From NCBI GenBank assembly GCA_029237695.1, contig JAQRGA010000128.1, positions 1 to 64,000 of the forward strand: 64,000 nt of DNA. Direction: 5' to 3'. The translations under genes and the position numbers were made by a program. Every line of letters begins with the position of its first letter. Position 1 is the stretch's first letter. Origin of the DNA: Conchocele bisecta (taxonomy: Eukaryota > Mollusca > Bivalvia > Lucinida > Thyasiridae). Under the pieces are notes generated by a model. It was not told where the DNA came from and made no database searches. It saw nothing but the letters and a program-made list of their open reading frames with translations. Positions 1 through 11,685 of this stretch are shown one piece after another.

Positions 1-1495
1 CTCAACATGTGTACTGACTTCACAATAGCTAAACATTCCTTCTCAACTGTACTGTAAACTATTTCACTTTTGTTCAGTTTCTTACTGATATATATCACTG
101 GATGTATGTCTTCACTATCACTATCACACTATTGTAACACTGCACCGATAGCTCTGTTACTTGCAGCTGTTTGCAGAATGAAGTATTTTGAGAAATCAGG
201 GTTTCTTAACACAGGGTATGATGTCATTGTCTGCTTCATCCTGTTCTACTAACCACTTTACCTTGTTTGGTAATTGTTTTGCTGTCAAGTCTGTCAGTGG
301 TGTTGCAATCTCTGCAAAATGAGGGATTTAACGTTATCGCTCCAATATAAATGATCTGACTTGTTTCTTTGTAACTGGCCGTGGAATCGAATTCAGCGTT
401 TGAATTTTCTCGTTCGTTGGATGTATCTCTCCTTTACCAGTCAGGGGTGTAACTGATGTCAATTATGTTCGGGATAACTTGATAGAGATATGTTTGCAGG
501 TTATGTATAATTATCTTCCTTTGCGAATAACGTGTGTCAGTTATGTTGGCGGAACGGAATTTTACGCTGAAAACGGGTTTTCAAGTTAGATTCTGCTCAT
601 CATTCGCATTGGTTCGTGTTATAGATCAGTGTATGTATTCCATTAGTAAGTAATGTAACTATGTATTGACATTAACTGGCACGAGTAGCATTGACATTGC
701 CGAGTTTATGCACATTTCGCGCCCTTTTTTGTATAATAAAGGCTATGTTTACTGGTGTTTTGTGAAGCTCTGAAAGTGTTCACGAGTGATTGTATAGTTT
801 TCTAGTATATATCAACACCTTGCAAACACGTTTAAACATGTTCCTTCGTTGCGCATCGTAGATTAGCGTTGCGCCAAGCCTTCAAAGTGTATAGGTAATT
901 CCAGGGATAACCTGCTTCAGTTATTATTTCTGGCGCCATGTTTTATCGACGCTTGCTGCAAGATAACTATGTAGGGCTTGTCCCGATACGACAGTTAGTC
1001 ATTGCTTGCCTGCTCTTTGATCGTAGGCTATGACTTGTGATTCTAAAGATTATTATGTCGGATGGTAATCAGATGTGCCCCGTGGTTTTTCCACCAGTCT
1101 GCATGGTCTACACTGCAATGATAATGCAGATACCACTACACATGTATAGTATATACGTATGTGTAGCGTTGTCTGTTGGCGTTATACAGTGACGCCGGTG
1201 TAAGCAGCATTAGACAATCATGACAATGCTATAAGATACGTGTATTCGTATTTTGCGTAGTTCTGTACATGCTGTAATAGTCGTGTAATATCCGCGGCAC
1301 TTGAGTTCTTGTATGCGCCGTAAAGTACACAAGGTAGACGTGATTGATAGAAGTCGTATATTTTTTGGTATAAATATTTATTTACATAAACTTGAGTTTA
1401 TAATAAAATAAATCCAAATGGGAATTTTGTATGCAGCTATCAATTTGCGACCTGTCTATCTCCTGATTTGTCAGCACACACCTGCATCCTGACCA
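1..1495. other. No recognisable gene
   Basis: I see no convincing coding frame, RNA gene or repeat match to the rest of the window here. The longest open frame (70-252) is 60 codons and resembles nothing. Around 735-745 there is a 'aataaagg' polyadenylation-like word in a context that could be the end of an old transposon or LTR, but no partner copy is visible. Confidence 0.5.
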
Positions 1496-1625
1496 TGCTG
1501 ACATGGAACTGTTTCACTGATTAATACATGTGGTCAGACTGCGCATATAATGTGTATGGTCGCATGGGCAGCGTTCAAACCAGTCTCCGCGCAGGCTGAT
1601 CAGGATCTACACTGCCGTCTAATGT
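1496..1625. repeat. Diverged copy of the 'gatcaggatctacactg' MITE core
   Basis: The stretch holds 'tggtcagactgcgcat' and 'caggctgatcaggatctaca' in opposed arrangement. It matches the core of the dispersed inverted-repeat family seen better at 31917, 40303, 43126 and 60948. The ends are not recognisable, so this is an old or truncated copy. Confidence 0.45.
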
Positions 1626-2238
1626 AACTAACACGCAAGGGAATCAAGATCTGCGAACTGTTCCAATTGTAGTATAGTCCCTTTTAATATCCGGAGGACC
1701 CGTATGTGATGCACGATCTGATATCCGGGCTGGCTGATCGAATTGCGGACAGTGAAGCTGGTGAAGTGTATAGACTGGCCCGACTGGCCTGTGGCACTGG
1801 CTGGTCTCGGCCTACACATGCATAACCATTTTGTCTGGGTCGTACATGTATCGTGGTAGAAACCATGCTATGATCATGGTAATAAAGTTAGTTTGACATT
1901 GTAATCGTCCCGCAGGGATACGAGGCTGGAGGCAGGATAGGACGACTCTCGTATTTCACAGTCTCTCTACCCAGTATAGTCTCGTTTTCCCTTTTCAATA
2001 GAGATACATATATAAGTTAAAGTTGTAGTAGTAGTATATTAAGAAGCTTTACAGGAAAAATGGATCTTACAATAAATATATATGTTCAAGAAGTAAGTCG
2101 TGTAGAGCATGTGCATTCTACATATTTCTACGCTAGATCACTGGTCAATAACATGCATTATGTTCCTCGTTATTATTGTTTATCATGTCAATCAAATACA
2201 TCGTGTACATGTAGCAGTAACATCAGTCGCGATTTTCT

Positions 2239-2770
2239 ATGGTGTACGAACTGGGTCAAAACTAACCTTACAGGTGCAGCTATAAACAATACAGCTGCAC
2301 CTGAAAAAAATACAGTTTAGTCTTGACCCCGTTCGTACACCATCGAACGGGGTCAAAACTAAACTTGCAGGTGTAGCTATAAAAATATAGAGGTGCACCT
2401 GCATTTTTACAGCTGCACCTGTAAATGTATAGCTGCACCTGTAAAATACGTTTATAGCTGCAGCTATAAAAATACAGCTGCATCTATACATTTACAGCTG
2501 CAACTGTACACTTTACAGGTGCAGCTATACATTTACAGGTGCAGATGTAAAAAATGCAGGTGTACCTGTATATGTTTATAGTTGCACCTGTAAGTTTAGT
2601 TTTGACGCCGTTCGTACACCATATGGTGTACGAACGGGGTCAAAACTATATTGTATTTTTACATGTGCAGCTATATTTTTACAGGGTATTTTTACAGGTG
2701 CAGCTGCGTGCACCTGTATATTTGCATAGCTGCACCTGTAAGGTTAGTTTTGACCCCGTTCGTACACCAT
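2239..2770. mobile_element. Foldback element with ~45-bp terminal inverted repeats
   Basis: The two ends are inverted copies of each other over about 45 bp (starting ATGGTGTACGAAC), with one mismatch. The same terminus recurs inside at about 2325-2360 and 2605-2645, head to head, so the element is three inverted modules (2239-2343, 2344-2623, 2623-2770). The interior is filled with short imperfect repeats of 'acaggtgcagctataaa'. A possible short target duplication 'attttc' flanks it on both sides. There is no transposase. Open frames that cross it come from the repeats and are not genes. Confidence 0.75.
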
Positions 2771-3049
2771 AATTTTCGCTCAATACTAGATCATTGGTCG
2801 ATAGCGTGTTTTATAACACGAGCTTGTCGGGAACGTGGTGTCTCACGGGTTATATACATGGAAAGCGAAAGAGGACATTGTACTATATATGAAAGTGTAA
2901 CGGTCGTGTATTTCGTTTCGCATACAAGTAAGGGCTTTTCCAGAATTAATGGTATGGGGTGGTGGGGGGGACGGAAGGTTGTTTGTTTACCTACCACCCA
3001 TACAAACAAATAATTTTCATACTCCACCACCCATGCTTATAAATTATCA

Positions 3050-3052
<3 letters not shown>

Positions 3053-3094
<42 letters not shown>
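3053..3094. repeat. (AC)21 microsatellite
   Basis: Perfect dinucleotide run. It explains the poly-CV/TH open frames that cross it. Confidence 0.97.
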
Positions 3095-3095
<1 letters not shown>

Positions 3096-3316
3096 ATTAC
3101 TCGGATTACTGTACTTGTGAACCATATGGTCACAACCATCGTTGTGGACACACACCATTTCTGCAACATTATGACTATTAGTATGCAACATATTTCCATA
3201 ATTGAAAGTTTCTTAACAATTGAAACATAAATCATAGTCAATATCTACTCGTGTTTAGCAATACAACATCCCGAGTTATGAACACAATTTTGACATTATG
3301 GACACCGTGTCCAGAA

Positions 3317-4171
3317 CTATATAATTATGGGGAGCCGGCTGAGATAAGTGGCACAATGATTGCGATCAGTGTAGTCCCTCATCAACCTACACATCCGCGC
3401 CGCTCTGACTATGTCATAAACTATATAATTATGGGGAGCCGACTGAGATAAGTGGCACAATGATTGCGAGCAGTGTAGTCCCTCATCAACCTACACATCC
3501 GCGCCGTTGACCATGTCCTATACTATATAATTATGGGGAGCCGACTGAGATAAATGGCACATTGATTGCGAGCAGTGTAGTCCCTCATCAACCTACACAC
3601 CCGCGCCGTCTGACCATGTCCTATACTATATAATTATGGGGAGCCGACTGAGATAAGTGGCACAATGATTGCGAGCAGTGTAGTCCCTCATCAACCTACA
3701 CATCCGCGCCGTCTGACCATGACATATACGATATAATTATGGGGAGCCGGCTAAGATAAGTGACACAATGATCGCGAGCAGTGTAGTCCCTCATCAACCT
3801 ATTATGGGGAGCCGGCTGAGATAAGTGGCACAATGATTTCGAGCAGTTTAGTCCCTCATCAACCTACATATCCGCGACGTCTGACCATGTCATATACTAT
3901 ATAATTATGGGGAGCCGGCTGAGATAAGTGGCAAAATTATTGCGAACAATGTAGTCCCTCATCAACCTACACATCAGCACCGTCTGACCATGGCCTATAC
4001 TATATAATTATGGGGAGCCGCATGAGATAAGTGACACAATGATTGCGAGCAGTGTAGTCCCTGATCAACATATTATGGGGAGCCGGCTGAGATAAGTGGC
4101 ACAATGATTGTGAGCAGTGTAGTCCCTCATCAACCTACACATCCGTGCCGTCTAACCATGGCTTATACGAT
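3317..4171 (+). repeat. A-type satellite array, ~103-bp monomer
   Basis: About nine monomers run head to tail. Spacing measured on 'gcgagcagtgtagtccctca' is 104, 102, 103, 103, 65, 103, 103 and 65 bp, so two monomers carry the same ~38-bp deletion. Each monomer contains 'ataattatggggagccg', 'gagataagtggcacaatga', the core GTGTAGTCCCTCATCAACCT and 'ccgtctgaccatg'. The left flank (about 3270-3316) resembles the flank module around 5440-5470, and the right flank (4172-4450) is a diverged copy of the tail at 28340-28520. Confidence 0.93.
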
Positions 4172-4482
4172 ATGCATACATCATATTCATGTCCACAGTT
4201 GCATAACTCGTTAGATTGTGGCTGCCTCTTTGCGGAGACTGACAGGATATTTAGCAGAATATTAGCAGACTATTAGCAGATTATCTATGGTCACTTTGTC
4301 CCAGGTTAATGGACAGTAAGCATCATTTTCAGTGGTCAATGTTTGTTTACACATGGGGCGGACTGACAGACATCATGCAGTTCATTCTTGGAGTTGGAAT
4401 ATAGATGTTAGCCAGTTAACAAGGAATTTAAATTTACATTATGTTGTCAATTATTTATTTCTGTCACAACACTACATCAAAT
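4172..4482 (+). repeat. Diverged tail module after the A array
   Basis: Contains 'gatatttagcagaat', 'gattatctatggtc' and 'gtcaatgtttgtttac', which correspond in order to 28410-28510 downstream of a B-type array. The array-plus-tail layout is therefore shared by both satellite subfamilies. Confidence 0.65.
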
Positions 4483-4595
4483 ATGTGACGACGGCGGAGA
4501 TATGATGCGATCAGTGTTGCCCCTGGTCAACATACACAGCCATGTGGTCTGACTATGGCCTGTACTATATATGTCCTACGGCAAAGTGAAATGCT
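4483..4595 (+). repeat. Solitary B-type satellite monomer
   Basis: One monomer-like copy ('gatgcgatcagtgttgcccc...ggtctgactatggcctgtac...tatatatgtcctacggcaaag') stands alone, outside an array. Confidence 0.8.
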
Positions 4596-5034
4596 GTTGA
4601 TTTTGGACAACAGAATACAAAAATATAAAGCTTGAACACAACAATTGAATAACAAAATGTACGCACAATTAATACTGCTCCGTTATGCACGGGATCGGTT
4701 GCTGTGATGATGTCGAATGCATTTTGCTTGGGTGTTTATACTAAAATATCGATAACTATTAATTGCACAAAATACCAATGCATGTGATATATAGTTTTCA
4801 TCACGAAACATTCAACACAACACATTTTGTGACAAAAGAATACGTATTTCTGGGACAACCCTCGTATCTAAGTGTACCAATGACAAACGAGTGTGGATGG
4901 AACATGCATTGTGGTCACCTGGCAATATTAATATAACTTTAATTTATCGCATATGCAGATATAGATACATTCTATAATTGAATGACATGTAGTAGCAGCA
5001 GTGATCAACGTGATCATGGGTCCGGTCAACAAGA
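4596..5034. other. Mostly unassigned sequence with one flank-module fragment
   Basis: No gene seen. About 4875-4950 ('gtaccaatgacaaacgag', 'ggaacatgcattgtgg') is a diverged partial copy of the flank module found at 5485-5545. Confidence 0.5.
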
Positions 5035-5863
5035 GCGGAACCTGCCCATAATACCAAGTTTCAGTGTCACAGACCCATTTATGAAAGATATACATGTACT
5101 ACTGTCAAATAGACAAGCAAGTTATATGCTGTGAATATAATACTATAACCTTCAAATTTCCCTAACATTATCAAATTATCAAAATAGATATAGATATAGA
5201 GATTAATATTATATACGGCTACCACATGCTTTGATTAACAAATTACAAAAAGCTCTCGTTGTGTTTTATATTAACCAAATAAACGCAGATGCTAAGGAGA
5301 GACCACTATATATACATATATACATGTATAGCTTAATGATGGCAATGAAACAGGAAATGTATTTCATATTCAACCGAACTACACAGAATCACTACAATAC
5401 AGTATATAAGATCAATAACGACAAACACTGTGCGGAGGAAACTAGCGTTGTGGACACGTGTCCATAACTATATGTATATACTTGCACCAATGGCAAACGT
5501 GTGTGGGTGGAACATGCATTGTGGACACCTTTCATTATTCATGTAACTAATGTATTTGCGGAAAATCAAAACGGCCCCATGATACATTGTCTTACAAACG
5601 TACTCGTAATGCAACACTTATAATGACCATGCATATACGGTTGGGCCGATATATATGCACTGACATAAACTATTGTGTCTATTTGTGTTTATTAATATAA
5701 TTGGAGGATTATTATACCCATGTCCAGCTCTGAGATTTATTCCTAATAATGTGTATTTTATGACATGTGAACACTATGGCAAAGTGAAATACTCCACCAT
5801 GTACATTTATATATGGTTGTAGTTGTATAGTGATCACTCCGTAGTGTAGCCCCGGATTGAACT
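5035..5863 (+). repeat. Flank module R, copy 1
   Basis: A ~830-bp non-coding module. Landmarks in order are 'acctgcccataataccaag', 'gttatatgctgtgaatata', 'acggctaccacatgctttg', 'gcggaggaaactagcg', 'gtggacacgtgtccataac', 'ggaacatgcattgtggaca' and 'actccaccatgtacattta'. The same order recurs at 7575-8330 and 12097-13170. The copy ends where a SINE is inserted. Confidence 0.88.
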
Positions 5864-6108
5864 TTATTTGTTTTACAACGATTACAAAAAAGCGCGAGAG
5901 CACTTATACAAATGCTTTCGTTGGCACAGATGAAGGTATAAGGGCGGTCATTAATGTGGGAGGAAATCGGAGAACCCGGAGGAAACCCACTTGTCCGATC
6001 TGGCGACCACCATACCATCTCACATACTGTCCCGGCCGAGGACCGAACCCGGGGCCGCATTGGTGAGAAGCGCGCTTGTTACCGATTGTGCTAACCGGAC
6101 AACCAAAA
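5864..6108 (-). mobile_element. tRNA-derived SINE
   Basis: Read on the minus strand it begins with a tRNA-like head. It has an A box (TAGCACAATCGG), then a B box (GGTTCGGTCCT) about 45 bp on, followed by a body containing 'gggtttcctccgggttct' and 'ccgatttcctcccaca'. That core is, as far as I know, common in metazoan and bivalve tRNA-SINEs. It interrupts the flank module, which reads straight through at 8240-8340 ('agccccggattaacc'), so the insertion point near 5864 is defined. Assignment to a named family is not possible from sequence alone. Confidence 0.8.
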
Positions 6109-7206
6109 TACATGTGAGAACAAGAGGAGGAAGTAGTGGGGCAAGAGTAAACAAATGGAAATTGACCTCGAAACCTGACTAGATAGCTTTGAAATGACCT
6201 AAGAAAGCAAATTATATTTTGAAAATCTGTCCGCAATTTCAAAAATTTCAAAATAAATATTTTCCATGCTAAATTCGCATAGACAATTTTTCCAAGGTTA
6301 AATCCCCATAAAGATATGTTTTTTTCGTTATAAAATAAATATTCACAAAATAAAACAAAAACACATGTATAACATTTTGTTAATAACAAGTATGTAAATA
6401 AATATTTCATTTCATTAAGTTCAGTTAGCCGTAAACTTCATACATATACGCTGTAGAAATTGGCGAACATTACAGAGCATAAATGTGAACTTACATTCAG
6501 CATGTGCTCTGTCGTTTTCGCTAACGTTCCTATGTATTAACGAAACATGTAGACGACTTGCAAATATTTTGAATTGGTTTACACACATTATTCATTTATT
6601 ACTCAATTGGCTTTATGAAAGATCAAAGTAATTTCATTTAAGCTGTTGTATAATAAGTTAAAATTGGCCTGACATTAATTAACATGTAAAACCAGTAACC
6701 CTATACTGATTGATACAGACTATAGCCCTGAATCAGGAATAGTCATTTACTTGTGAAAATGTTAAGTGGTAAATTCAGGACTTTTGGTCATCAGAAAGTG
6801 GGAGAATCAGGATTAAACCATATAATATAGGCCATAGTCAGACGGCAAGGTTGTGCATGTTTTTCAGGGGCTACACTGATCGTAACCTGAATGTCACTTG
6901 TCTCGGTCAGATACCCACATATAGAAAATGCCATAGTCAGTCCGCATGACAGGTTGATCTGGGTTACACTGATCCCAACAATTATGTTCAACTTTGAATT
7001 GTTGAACTCGAAGCGACATGCGTCTGACAGATCGCGTGGATAAACAAACATTGAACACTGAAAATCGTCTTAATGTACATTAACTTGGGACACAGAGACA
7101 ACAGATAGTTTGTTAATGGTCTGCTAAATATCATGCCAGTTTCTGCAAAGAGTCAGACACAATGAAATTCATTAATGGAACTGTTATTGAAATATTATGA
7201 ATATTA
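6106..7206 (-). repeat. Tail module of the satellite element, inverted copy
   Basis: About 1.1 kb is the reverse complement of 28331-29985 apart from two insertions in the other copy. Shared landmarks include the segments at 6180-6330, 6416-6600 and 6770-7200. It preserves the empty target site (TA at 6416-6417) of the 504-bp MITE present in the other copy. Two degenerate satellite cores lie inside ('gatcagtgtagccc' on the minus strand near 6870 and 6970). The open frame 5904-6410 (minus) is non-coding repeat and SINE sequence. Confidence 0.88.
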
Positions 7207-7378
7207 TTGTATGCATATGGCATAGGCCATAGTCAGACCGCAGGACTGAGTAGGTTGACCAGGGGCTACACTGATCGCAACTATTTTCACTTTTCTCTGC
7301 CGTGGGCCATATATAGTATAGGCCATGGTCAGACAGCGGGGAGCAGTAGGTTGATCAGGGGCTACACTGATCGCAACT
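7207..7378 (-). repeat. B-type satellite, minus orientation
   Basis: About 1.8 monomers read on the minus strand, continuous with the inverted tail. Orientation switches at 7372-7390, where 'gcaactgccgacggcag' joins two monomers head to head. Confidence 0.88.
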
Positions 7379-7575
7379 GCCGACGGCAGAGAAAAGTGAA
7401 AATATTTGAGATCAGTGTAGCCCCTGGTGAAACTACTCAGCCCTGCGGCCTGACTATGGCATACACTATATATGGCTCACGGCAGAGAAAAGTGAAAATA
7501 GTTTCGATCAGTGTAGCCCCTGGTCAACATACTCAGTCCTGCGGTCTGACTATGGTATATGCTATATATGGCTCA
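7379..7575 (+). repeat. B-type satellite, plus orientation
   Basis: Two monomers on the plus strand with the standard 'gatcagtgtagcccctgg' core and 'gactatggcatacactata' end, running directly into flank module R. Confidence 0.9.
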
Positions 7576-8289
7576 CAGCACACTGAGCGGCACCTGCCCA
7601 TAAGACCAAGTTTCAGTGTCACATGCCCATTTATGAAAAATATACATGTAATACTGTTAAATAGACAAGCAAGTTATATACTGTGAATATAATATTATAA
7701 CCTTCAAATTTCCCTAACATTATTAAATTATCAAAATAGATATAGATATAGAGGTTAATATTATATACGGCTATACCACATGCTTTGATTAACAAATTAC
7801 CAAAAGCTCTCTTTGTGTTTTTACAAGATATTAACCAAATAAACGCAGTTGCTATTATGGAGAGACCACTACATATACATATATACTGTACTTAATGTAT
7901 AGCAATGAACAATGAAACAGGAAATGTATTTCAGATTCAATCGAATTACACATAATCACTACAATACAGTATATATAAGATCACTAACGACACACACTGT
8001 GCGGAGGAAACTAGCGTTGTGGACACGTGTCCATAACTATATGTACCGGTATATACGTGTACCAATGGCAAACGTATGTGTATGGAACATGCATTGTGGA
8101 CACCTTTTATTATTCATATAACTAATGTATTTGCCGAAATATTATTAATATAATTGAAGGATTATTATACCCATGTCCAGCTCTGAGATTTATCCTTAAT
8201 AATGTGTATTTTATGACATGAGAACACTATGGCAAAGTGAAATACTCCACCATGTACATTTATATATGGTTGTAGTGGTGTAGTGATCA
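7575..8289 (+). repeat. Flank module R, copy 2
   Basis: Collinear with 5035-5863 from 'cacactgagcggcacctg' to 'atatggttgtagtggtgta'. This copy lacks the ~100 bp present in copy 1 around 5560-5690 ('aaaacggccccatgataca'), so internal deletion polymorphism exists between copies. Confidence 0.88.
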
Positions 8290-8480
8290 CTGCGTAGTGG
8301 AGCCCCGGATTAACCCTCATAGCCGTGCAGACTGTCTACACTATATATGGGCCGCCGGCTGAGAAAAGTGACACAATGATTGCGAACAGTGTAGTCCAGT
8401 GTTAACATGCACAGCCGTGCAGTCTGACTATAATATATATGGACCGCCCTCTGAGAAAGGTGGCACAATGGTTACGAACA
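8290..8480 (+). repeat. C-type degenerate satellite monomers, copy 1
   Basis: Two diverged monomers ('agccgtgcagactgtctac', 'gggccgccggctgagaaaag', 'agtccagtgttaacatgc') sit between flank module R and the module beginning 'gcaagttgaagttatata'. The same arrangement recurs at 13150-13440 and 27545-27610. Confidence 0.8.
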
Positions 8481-8587
8481 TTAGAGCAAGTTGAAGTTAT
8501 ATACTGTGAACGTCCCTAATATTATCAACTTATCAATATAGATATAGAGATAGAGATTAATATTAAATACGGCTACCAAATGCTTTG
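8481..8587 (+). repeat. Flank module L, copy 1
   Basis: 'gttatatactgtgaacgtcc' through 'tacggctaccaaatgctttg'. It is a diverged copy of the middle of module R and leads directly into the B array. Sister copies are at 13445-13540 and 27620-27726. Confidence 0.85.
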
Positions 8588-9455
8588 AAAGTGGAAATAT
8601 TTGCGATCAGTGCAGCCCCTGATCAACCTACTGCTCCACGCGGTCTGACAATGGACTATACTATATATGGCCGACGGCAGAGAAAAGTGAAAATAGCTGC
8701 GACCAGTGTAGCCCCTGATGAACCTACTGCTCCCCGTGGTCTGACCATGGCCTATGCTATATATGGCCGACGGCAGAGAAAAGTTATAATATTTGCGATC
8801 AGTGTAGCCCCTGGTCAAACTACTGAGCCCTGCGGTCTGACTATGGCATATACTATATAATAATTATGGACCACGGCAGAGAAAAGTGAAAATACTTGCG
8901 ATCAGTGTAGCCCCTGGTCAACCTACTCAGTCCAGCGGTCTGACTATGGCATATACTATATATTTGGCCCACGGTAGAGAAAATTGAAAATAGTTGCGAT
9001 CAGTGTAGCCCCTGATCAACCTACTGCTCCCCGCGGTCTGACCATGGCATATACTATATATGGCCCACGGCAGAGAAAAGTGAAAATATGTGCGATCAGT
9101 GTAGCCCCTGGTCAAACTACACAGCCCTTTGGTCTAACTATGGCATATACTATATATGGCCAACGGCAGAGACAAGTGAGTATAGTTGCGATCAGTGTAG
9201 CCCCTGATCAACCTACTGCTCCTCGCGGTCTGACCATGGCCTATACTATATATGGCCGACGGCAGAGAAAACTGAACATATTTGCGATCAGTGTAGCCCC
9301 TGGTCAAACTACTCAGCGCTGCGGTCTGACTATGGCATATATACTGTATATGACCCACGGCAGAGAAAAGTGAAAACAGTTGCGATCAGTGTAGCCCCCG
9401 ATTAACCAACTGCTCCCCGCGGTCTGACCATGGCATATACTATATATGGCCCACG
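8588..9455 (+). repeat. B-type satellite array, nine 96-97-bp monomers
   Basis: Monomer starts, scored on 'gcgatcag', lie at 8603, 8699, 8795, 8898, 8995, 9092, 9188, 9284 and 9382, giving spacings of 96-98 bp with one of 103. Each monomer has the core GTGTAGCCCCTGATCAACCT, a CCATGG, and a near-palindromic block 'ggcctatactatatatggcc'. Because 96 is a multiple of three, one frame stays open on each strand, giving spurious 32-residue repeat proteins. I do not regard these as genes. Confidence 0.95.
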
Positions 9456-9678
9456 GCACACTGAGCGGCACCTGCCCAATAAGCCCAAGTTTCAGTGTCA
9501 CAGGCCCATTTATGAAAAATATACATTTAATACTGTCAAATAGACAAGCAAGGTATATACTGTGAATATAATATTATAAACTTCAAATTTCCCGAACATT
9601 ATCAAATTATCAAAATATATATAGATATAGATATTGAGATTAATATTATATACGGTTACCACATGCTTTTATTAACAC
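9456..9678 (+). repeat. Flank module R, copy 3 (5' part)
   Basis: Collinear with 5035-5240 from 'cacactgagcggcacctg' to 'ccacatgcttttattaac', where a 2.4-kb inserted segment begins. The module resumes at about 12097. Confidence 0.85.
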
Positions 9679-10449
9679 AGCCTTAATGACAACATTTTCG
9701 ATTTTCACTTGTTTACATTTTCTGATGCAGACACCTTTCAAAAACAATATTCTGAAAAGAAAATGTAATTATGTTTCATAGTTTTTGTTTTATCTCACTT
9801 TTTGTAGCACCATGTGAATCACGCACGAAAAAAAACGTAACGTCATCGGGAAAATGACGTTATTGAAACGGCGACGTTTGTACAATGCAACTCAACAGCC
9901 TACAGTACTTTGCTGATAAGTTACACTAAATGTATCTAGAAGTGTTAGTATGTATAATCATGATAATATCAAACAATGAACAGAATACAACTATGATATG
10001 CACATGTAGTGAACAAAAAAAACGCACCACTATCGATTTTAAATCTATAATTAGCCGACCTGTGGCTTCGTAATTTGCCACCATCGCCATAATAGATTCA
10101 TATAAATATGTCGTCAGAAAGGTACATTGCACTTATCTCAGAATTTAGGCCAGAATATAATTGACGTCATTTACAGTTAATTGTGACGTCATTTATTGAT
10201 GTAGACATTACGTCACCAAAGACCAAAAACTAAACGGCATTCCTGGTGTTTGAAATTGTAAATTATATGCACATCGTATCGGTGATTGAAACAAATTCAT
10301 ATTTTTTTTCTGTAGAAATGAATGACCAGGATTTGGATAGGCCTATGGCTGCACATGCATAGCGCCCGATGGGGGGGGGGTTCTATTTACATCTCAGAAA
10401 GCGGGAGGAACATTTTCCTGTGTAGCCAATATGACTGACGGACGGGCTA

Positions 10450-10642
10450 ATGTACATGTACCCCGTACTAGCAGGTCTATGGTAAAATGCTACGCTGACC
10501 CCCACTCTCCCTTTCTTCATAAACCTGCATTTTGTATATCAGAATTTTACATAATTGGATTTTGTGATTTTTAGTGTTACAAAATAATATACACATAAAA
10601 AATGTACACATCATTAACCTGTCCTGCATGGCGCCCCGTACC
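10450..10642 (+). repeat. Fragment of the 'tacggggcgc' foldback family
   Basis: 'ttttgtatatcagaatttta', 'taattggattttgtgatttt' and 'ctgcatggcgccccgtac' match 42890-43088 in order, i.e. the right end of the foldback at 41966-43088. Confidence 0.75.
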
Positions 10643-11437
10643 ACAGCCTGCGACATTTGTTTAGACGCGTTTAATCTGCAAATCTGGAATGTATGTGTAT
10701 TTGCTTTATATTATTTACACGCCTCCGACTAAAACGGCCCTTTGATAACAAAAAACAAAGCACACAGACGTACATTGTTTAACACAATGCACATGTAGTA
10801 AGTAAATTAACAACGATCTGACAAAGTCGGACTTCTTAAATGTGTAAATGTTGGAGACCTGTGCATCTGTGCAGTCTGATCAGTGTCTGCAATGATTGCA
10901 AATATACTAGTAAAATTGCTATACATTCACATAACCATATTTACAAGTGGTAATCTTAAAGAATATTTACATTGTTATCAAACGGCAATCGTACGGCCGA
11001 TTCAATGTGATTTGTTTAAGGTACATGTACAAGTGGTAGCAGATGCATAACATACAAATCAGTAGGCTACGTCCCTGGCGGCTACACTTATGTTCGCAGT
11101 AAGAATGCATGTGACACAATACCAACACACTAAATACTAAAACATGTTTGGCCCAGTGTCACCATGATGCGATATGCCAGGAGCCGTGTATATTTGGTAC
11201 TACCATAATTTAACATCTATGCTACGCTTATTTTTCTGAAAATTTCCAAATTGTATTGTGTTAATTTTCGAAACATTCGACAGGCGAAACAATAAATTAA
11301 ACGAATTAAGCCCTGTGCCCAGTTCTATTCGTGACCATTTTTATCCAGAATAGGTGTCCCAGTTAATGAGCCAACTGTTTACATTTTCGTTACCGTAATA
11401 AAAGTAACGTTCGCGGGCACACTTCCACGTAATCTGA

Positions 11438-11685
11438 ACAGGACCGTTTAGCACAATTAGTAAAGAGCTCACAGATGCACCCCGGGTTCGATCCTCAGTT
11501 TGTAAGTACATGTACATGTATATCTGATGATGGTCGCCAGACAGGGTAAGTTTGTTTTCTTTGAGTATTCCGGTTTCAACCCAAAATAGTAACATACAGA
11601 CGCCTCCGTCTACGCAGACTACACTTGTTCCCGTGTTTGTTTGTAAGTGTTGTATAAATAATTATAAATAAAGTTTAAAATAAAT
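11438..11685 (+). mobile_element. Diverged tRNA-derived SINE
   Basis: Head 'gtttagcacaattagtaaag' (A-box-like), then 'gggttcgatcctca' (B box), then a degenerate body 'attccggtttcaaccca' in the place of the 'ccggtttcctccca' core. It ends in an A/T-rich tail with 'aataaagtttaaaataaata'. Same general type as the copy at 5864-6108 but opposite strand and more decayed. The 84-codon minus frame over it is spurious. Confidence 0.65.

Noticed and set aside
6070..6104. tRNA gene on the minus strand
   Set aside because: A and B boxes are present but no acceptor stem or cloverleaf can be closed, and a SINE body follows.
5904..6410. 168-codon minus-strand frame
   Set aside because: It spans the tail module and the SINE, and its homologue at 29690-29985 is not open.
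8573..9501. Repeat proteins with 32-residue periods on both strands
   Set aside because: They are translations of the 96-bp satellite. The frames are open because monomer length is divisible by three, and both strands are open equally.
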